From assembly GCF_006265175.1 (NCBI RefSeq), contig NZ_VDCQ01000029.1:1-64000 (forward strand): DNA of 64,000 bases, in the 5' to 3' direction. Within the stretch, counting starts at the first letter, position 1. Every line of letters begins with the position of its first letter. Positions 60,748 through 64,000 of the stretch are shown piece after piece. Both the position numbers and the translations under genes were made by a program. A model generated the notes under the pieces. It was not told the DNA's origin and ran no database searches. It saw only the letters and a program-made list of their open reading frames with translations. The DNA is from Paenibacillus hemerocallicola (lineage in GTDB: Bacteria > Bacillota > Bacilli > Paenibacillales > NBRC-103111).

Positions 60748-63700
60748 CTACCGAACATATACTTCACCGTTGCGTAAAATGACCCATGCTTGGTCCAGCT
60801 TGTCGTTGACGAGAATGTCGGCAATGTCTGAAGAAAAGCGGGTCGCGCTTTCCATCGAGCCGTCGGAAGTAAGCGTAACGAGCTTGCCGTTATCTGCTCC
60901 GGCCATATAACGGACCCCGCCGTCCGCCCTCAGCGCGTTCACTTTCAGCACGCGGTCGCCGATCGACGCTCTCCAGCTCACCCGACCGTCCTCATCCAGC
61001 GCATACATTTGATGACCGCCCGAGCCGGCTATGATTTCCGTTTTGCCGTCTCCTTTGAAATCGTTCACTTGAATATCGTTCACTTCTCCGCCCACGTTGA
61101 TCATCCAAACGTCTTTCAGCGTGTTGTCCTGGAATCGGGCCAAATGCACCCGATTCTCCTTCGAGCCCAAGACTGCCGCGGCGGGTCCGTTCTTATAAGC
61201 CGGGAACGTCCTCACGGCCTTCCAGCCGGGGCCCGTATCTCGAACGGCTCTCAGAATGGGAGCTTTCTCCTTGAATATCGCGGGATACACGTATTCCATC
61301 CCCAATATGCCCATATGCTTGCCATTCCCGCCAAAATCGGCAAACTGCATATCCTCGATGCCGTAATAGTAAGCCTCTTCGCTATATACTTGCTTGCCGC
61401 TGCGGTCCAATCCGATCAAGTTATTGAACGAGGTGCCGACCATGATCCACGGGTCTTCCTCTTGGCCGTCGACATAAGCGATGCGGATGTTGGTCACTCC
61501 GATCAAATTCCCGTGAGAAGGCGTTTGGGTCGTGGTCACGAGCTTCGTCCATTTGACGCTGCCGTCGGCTTCGAGAATATGGACGTTCCAGTTCTCGCTT
61601 GCCACCGTCACTACCGGCTTCCCGTCTAGCTGCTGCACCGTCACTTCGTTAACCCGGCCACGGCTTTCATAAGTCCATAGCGTCTCCCCGCTATGGCGGA
61701 AAGCTCGAACTTTCCCGTTGACGCCCCCGACGACGAGCTCTTCGATCCCATCCCCGTCCAGATCGCCCAATGCGGAGCCGCTTACCGCTTCGTCAAACGA
61801 GATCCGTTTCTCCCATCCTTCCGGGCTCTTATCGGGCGTAAACGTCCTTTTGTGGATCGGAGCGGATCTCTTCATCTCCAGCTGTTCCTTCAACCGTCGG
61901 ACGGCTTCCCGATCCAGCTCATGCGTCCCTTCCTGGACGATCCCTTCCGTGAGGGGATTCCCTTGCCCGTCGTATTGGACCAGCCCTTTTGCGACCGCAA
62001 ACGCCTTCCACGTCTTGCGTTCGGCATCCAGCTTGAACAGGACGGGCTGAACGAAGCTCAAGGAAAGCGCGCCGAATTCGACGCGGGTCGTACCGGCAAC
62101 CGTCAATTCACGGCCGTTCATCATATAAAGCCCGCCGTCCGAACGGAATTCCCCGGTATCGGCCGACCGGCCCCATAAGGCCAGCCATTCGTCGCCCTCC
62201 TCCCGGATGCGCATCGTATGATCGTCGATTCGCTCCGCTTCCGCCGTGGCCCCGTCCGTTGTGGAGCTGGACAGCACATTGACGAACCGGAACGATTCCC
62301 CTGCCCGGTAAGCCCGCTCTTCCTTCACCTCGCGGAGAACGTTCTCCTCCTTGGCATAAAAGTAAGGCGTCTTGCGGTTATAGTATTGTTGAAAATGGCC
62401 GTATCGGTCGTAAGTCCGCAGCTCGGAATCGTCCATGCTTTGCAGAGTCATCGTCACGCCTTGCTGCTCGACCTCGAAGCGGTCGGCTTTGACCGATGCG
62501 TTCCCGAGCGTTTGCCATACGTTCTCCAGCACATAGCTGCCGTCTTGCTTGAAGTCGATTTGGTCGTAGATGAGATAGAAGCGTCCTCCCGGACTGATGA
62601 CGGCACGCTGCCAGTCGGTGCCGTTATTGTCGGGCAGCGTTGTCAGGCTGACGGCCATACCGTCGGCATCGCCAAGCCAATCCACTCTCGCCAGCTTCGG
62701 CTTCATTTCCTGCACGCCGTCCTTGACGACGACGATGCCGTTCTTATGCTCCGGTCCCCGCTCGATATAATCGCGGGCGTCGATAAAGATGCGGCCTTTA
62801 TCGGTGTAACGGAGAAACGTGTTGGCGTCATGGTGATTGTGCGCGCCCGCCCCCGTACCGTCGATCAGCAAATACGAGTCTTCCGGACCGTATCCTTGGC
62901 GGAACCCCAGTTTGTGGAACGATTCCGACTGCGGCACGTTGATGTCCTCTTTCATTTCTTTCGCCAGATCCCCGTATACGCCCGAATCGACCGGATAGCC
63001 CGACACAAGCGAGGTTCGCGCGGATGCCGCCGTTTCCCCCTGCGCCATGTCCGTCGCGTAGCGATGAAGCGGGCGGATCAAATCTCCCATCGCCTGATTC
63101 GGAAACGGCCCGCTTCGGGTACGCTCCAGCAGCAATCGGTAAGAAGGATCGCCGTAAAACCAAGCGGCCGCATTCAGAATCGCCGAATGCCCCCAATGAT
63201 AAGCGCTGCTTCTGCCGAAGGGAACGACATCGCCGCCCCCGACCATCACGCCGAGATTGTCGATCATGATCGCTTGCAGATCGGCGCTGGCTCGCATACC
63301 CTCACGAAGAAAGCGCCGGTCTCCCGTCATCAGCGCATAGTCCAGCGTCGTAATCGGCACATGCATCATGTAGTCGGAACCGTCATCACGCGAAATGACA
63401 GCCGTATTGTTGGTAAACATTTGCTCCCCGATCGCGTACCAGCTATCGACTTCCGGCAGAAGCCCGGGATAATGGCTGCGGAAATAAAAAGCCCCGGTCA
63501 TGAGCGAAAAGGCGGGATACGTTTCATGATTGTTCCGCGCGAATTTCTGCGAATGCCTCGGAATGTAGCCGTCGTTGCCGTTGGCGTCGAGCACTACATA
63601 CACCGCGGATACGATACGCTTGCGCTCCTCGTCGGTAAATATAGGCGAAGGCTCGTTTACATACCATGCTGCAAAAAACGAATGCCCCGCCGTCCATATA

Positions 63701-64000
63701 TTTTCCCGCTGTTTCAGGTGGGCCTTCGCTTCTTTGGGATACCGGTTGAGGAAATCCGCAAAGCCGAGCATTATTTTTTTGTATTGCGCGCCTGCCGCCT
63801 CGCTGCCCGTCAAAAAATAGTTTTCGCCGATAAGTCCGGCATCGGATAAAACGGTCAACGTTGCGCGAAAGCTTCTTGCAGCCGGGTCGAGCTTCGCCAA
63901 TAGCGTGTCCGTGGCGGACAAGGGCTTCAATACCGCGGATAATTCGCTCGATACGACGGCTTCGTTCAGCCAGCGCAGCCGGGGTTCCGGAGACGACTCT
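60748..64000 (-). CDS. Second giant heparinase II/III-like lyase with FG-GAP propeller (5' end off window)
   Basis: Open from the stop at 60748 to the right edge (over 1080 codons), so the signal and N-terminal domains are outside. It aligns along its whole length with the lyase at 47080-51894: GENYFLTGSEAAGAQYKKIM, VISRDDGSDYMMHVPITTLD, GTGAGAHNHHDANTFLRYTD and a C-terminal propeller with DLDGDGIEELVVGG and DFKGDGKTEIIAGSGGHQMY. It lacks the Asp/Arg/Gly-rich insert of its paralogue. Blade 2 has lost acidic calcium residues (DFGGNGKHM). It is 110 bp upstream of the binding-protein/aminotransferase operon. Confidence 0.92.
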   Translation of the reverse strand, partial: ESSPEPRLRWLNEAVVSSELSAVLKPLSATDTLLAKLDPAARSFRATLTVLSDAGLIGENYFLTGSEAAGAQYKKIMLGFADFLNRYPKEAKAHLKQRENIWTAGHSFFAAWYVNEPSPIFTDEERKRIVSAVYVVLDANGNDGYIPRHSQKFARNNHETYPAFSLMTGAFYFRSHYPGLLPEVDSWYAIGEQMFTNNTAVISRDDGSDYMMHVPITTLDYALMTGDRRFLREGMRASADLQAIMIDNLGVMVGGGDVVPFGRSSAYHWGHSAILNAAAWFYGDPSYRLLLERTRSGPFPNQAMGDLIRPLHRYATDMAQGETAASARTSLVSGYPVDSGVYGDLAKEMKEDINVPQSESFHKLGFRQGYGPEDSYLLIDGTGAGAHNHHDANTFLRYTDKGRIFIDARDYIERGPEHKNGIVVVKDGVQEMKPKLARVDWLGDADGMAVSLTTLPDNNGTDWQRAVISPGGRFYLIYDQIDFKQDGSYVLENVWQTLGNASVKADRFEVEQQGVTMTLQSMDDSELRTYDRYGHFQQYYNRKTPYFYAKEENVLREVKEERAYRAGESFRFVNVLSSSTTDGATAEAERIDDHTMRIREEGDEWLALWGRSADTGEFRSDGGLYMMNGRELTVAGTTRVEFGALSLSFVQPVLFKLDAERKTWKAFAVAKGLVQYDGQGNPLTEGIVQEGTHELDREAVRRLKEQLEMKRSAPIHKRTFTPDKSPEGWEKRISFDEAVSGSALGDLDGDGIEELVVGGVNGKVRAFRHSGETLWTYESRGRVNEVTVQQLDGKPVVTVASENWNVHILEADGSVKWTKLVTTTQTPSHGNLIGVTNIRIAYVDGQEEDPWIMVGTSFNNLIGLDRSGKQVYSEEAYYYGIEDMQFADFGGNGKHMGILGMEYVYPAIFKEKAPILRAVRDTGPGWKAVRTFPAYKNGPAAAVLGSKENRVHLARFQDNTLKDVWMINVGGEVNDIQVNDFKGDGKTEIIAGSGGHQMYALDEDGRVSWRASIGDRVLKVNALRADGGVRYMAGADNGKLVTLTSDGSMESATRFSSDIADILVNDKLDQAWVILRNGEVYVR

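Noticed and set aside
62218-63849. 543-codon plus-strand frame
   Set aside because: Antisense shadow of the second giant lyase, with the same composition as the shadow at 48.3-51.1 kb.

Overview
The window looks like chromosomal DNA from a spore-forming Firmicute of the Paenibacillaceae (Paenibacillus/Cohnella type). This rests on strong GGAGG ribosome sites with frequent TTG starts, a T-box leader, a WalR-type response regulator, Fur boxes of Bacillus type, many family-1 sugar-binding lipoproteins, and very large secreted polysaccharide-lyase-like proteins. I see no rRNA, tRNA, CRISPR array, insertion sequence or prophage. Nearly all genes are on the minus strand.

Layout. 1-7.3 kb: a three-gene secreted cassette read leftwards: a DNRLRE/fibronectin protein ending in a YD-like unit, a small exported protein, and an RHS protein with an inserted F5/8-type-C domain that runs off the left edge. 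7.6-13.4 kb: an accessory stretch of small resistance-type genes, several broken: histidine phosphatases, aminoglycoside-phosphotransferase-like kinases, a sigma/ABC chimera, a methyltransferase behind a T-box, and a Nudix hydrolase. It also holds a 51-residue cationic peptide gene. 13.6-15.1 kb: an ECF sigma factor with two partner genes. 15.3-17.6 kb: an orphan sugar-binding lipoprotein and a LacI repressor sharing operator-like sites. 18-21.3 kb: metE and a LysR regulator. 21.9-28.3 kb: aldo/keto reductase, an exported metallo-beta-lactamase-fold protein, a WalR-like regulator with a broken partner frame, an RNAP-alpha-CTD-like protein, and more internally deleted genes. 28.3-33.1 kb: secreted endonuclease/phosphatase, amidohydrolase plus Rieske protein, an AraC regulator and an orphan binding protein. 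The two flanking promoters share a ~41-bp element. 34.2-38.6 kb: iron module with a ferredoxin-NADP reductase-like enzyme, an AraC regulator fused to a siderophore-binding domain, a siderophore-binding lipoprotein and two Fur boxes. 38.7-45 kb: nucleotidyltransferase, 5'-nucleotidase with LysM, MATE exporter and small genes.

45.5-64 kb is the most coherent block and the best candidate for a little-described system. It has two very large secreted heparinase-II/III-like lyases with C-terminal FG-GAP propellers and two orphan binding lipoproteins. It also has two cytosolic GntR regulators fused to binding-protein-like sensor domains, a 2-hydroxyacid dehydrogenase, a class-III aminotransferase, and a pair of translationally coupled amidohydrolases, one without the metal-binding HxH. 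I infer extracellular cleavage of an acidic or amino-sugar-containing polysaccharide, capture of products, transcription control by GntR-binding-protein fusions, and cytoplasmic breakdown. No permease is encoded near any of the four family-1 binding lipoproteins.

Two genome-scale signals recur. One is a set of genes with internal deletions, nonsense mutations or truncations between 7.6 and 28.4 kb. The other is a set of dispersed non-coding repeats, chiefly a ~240-bp element carrying four short palindromes.
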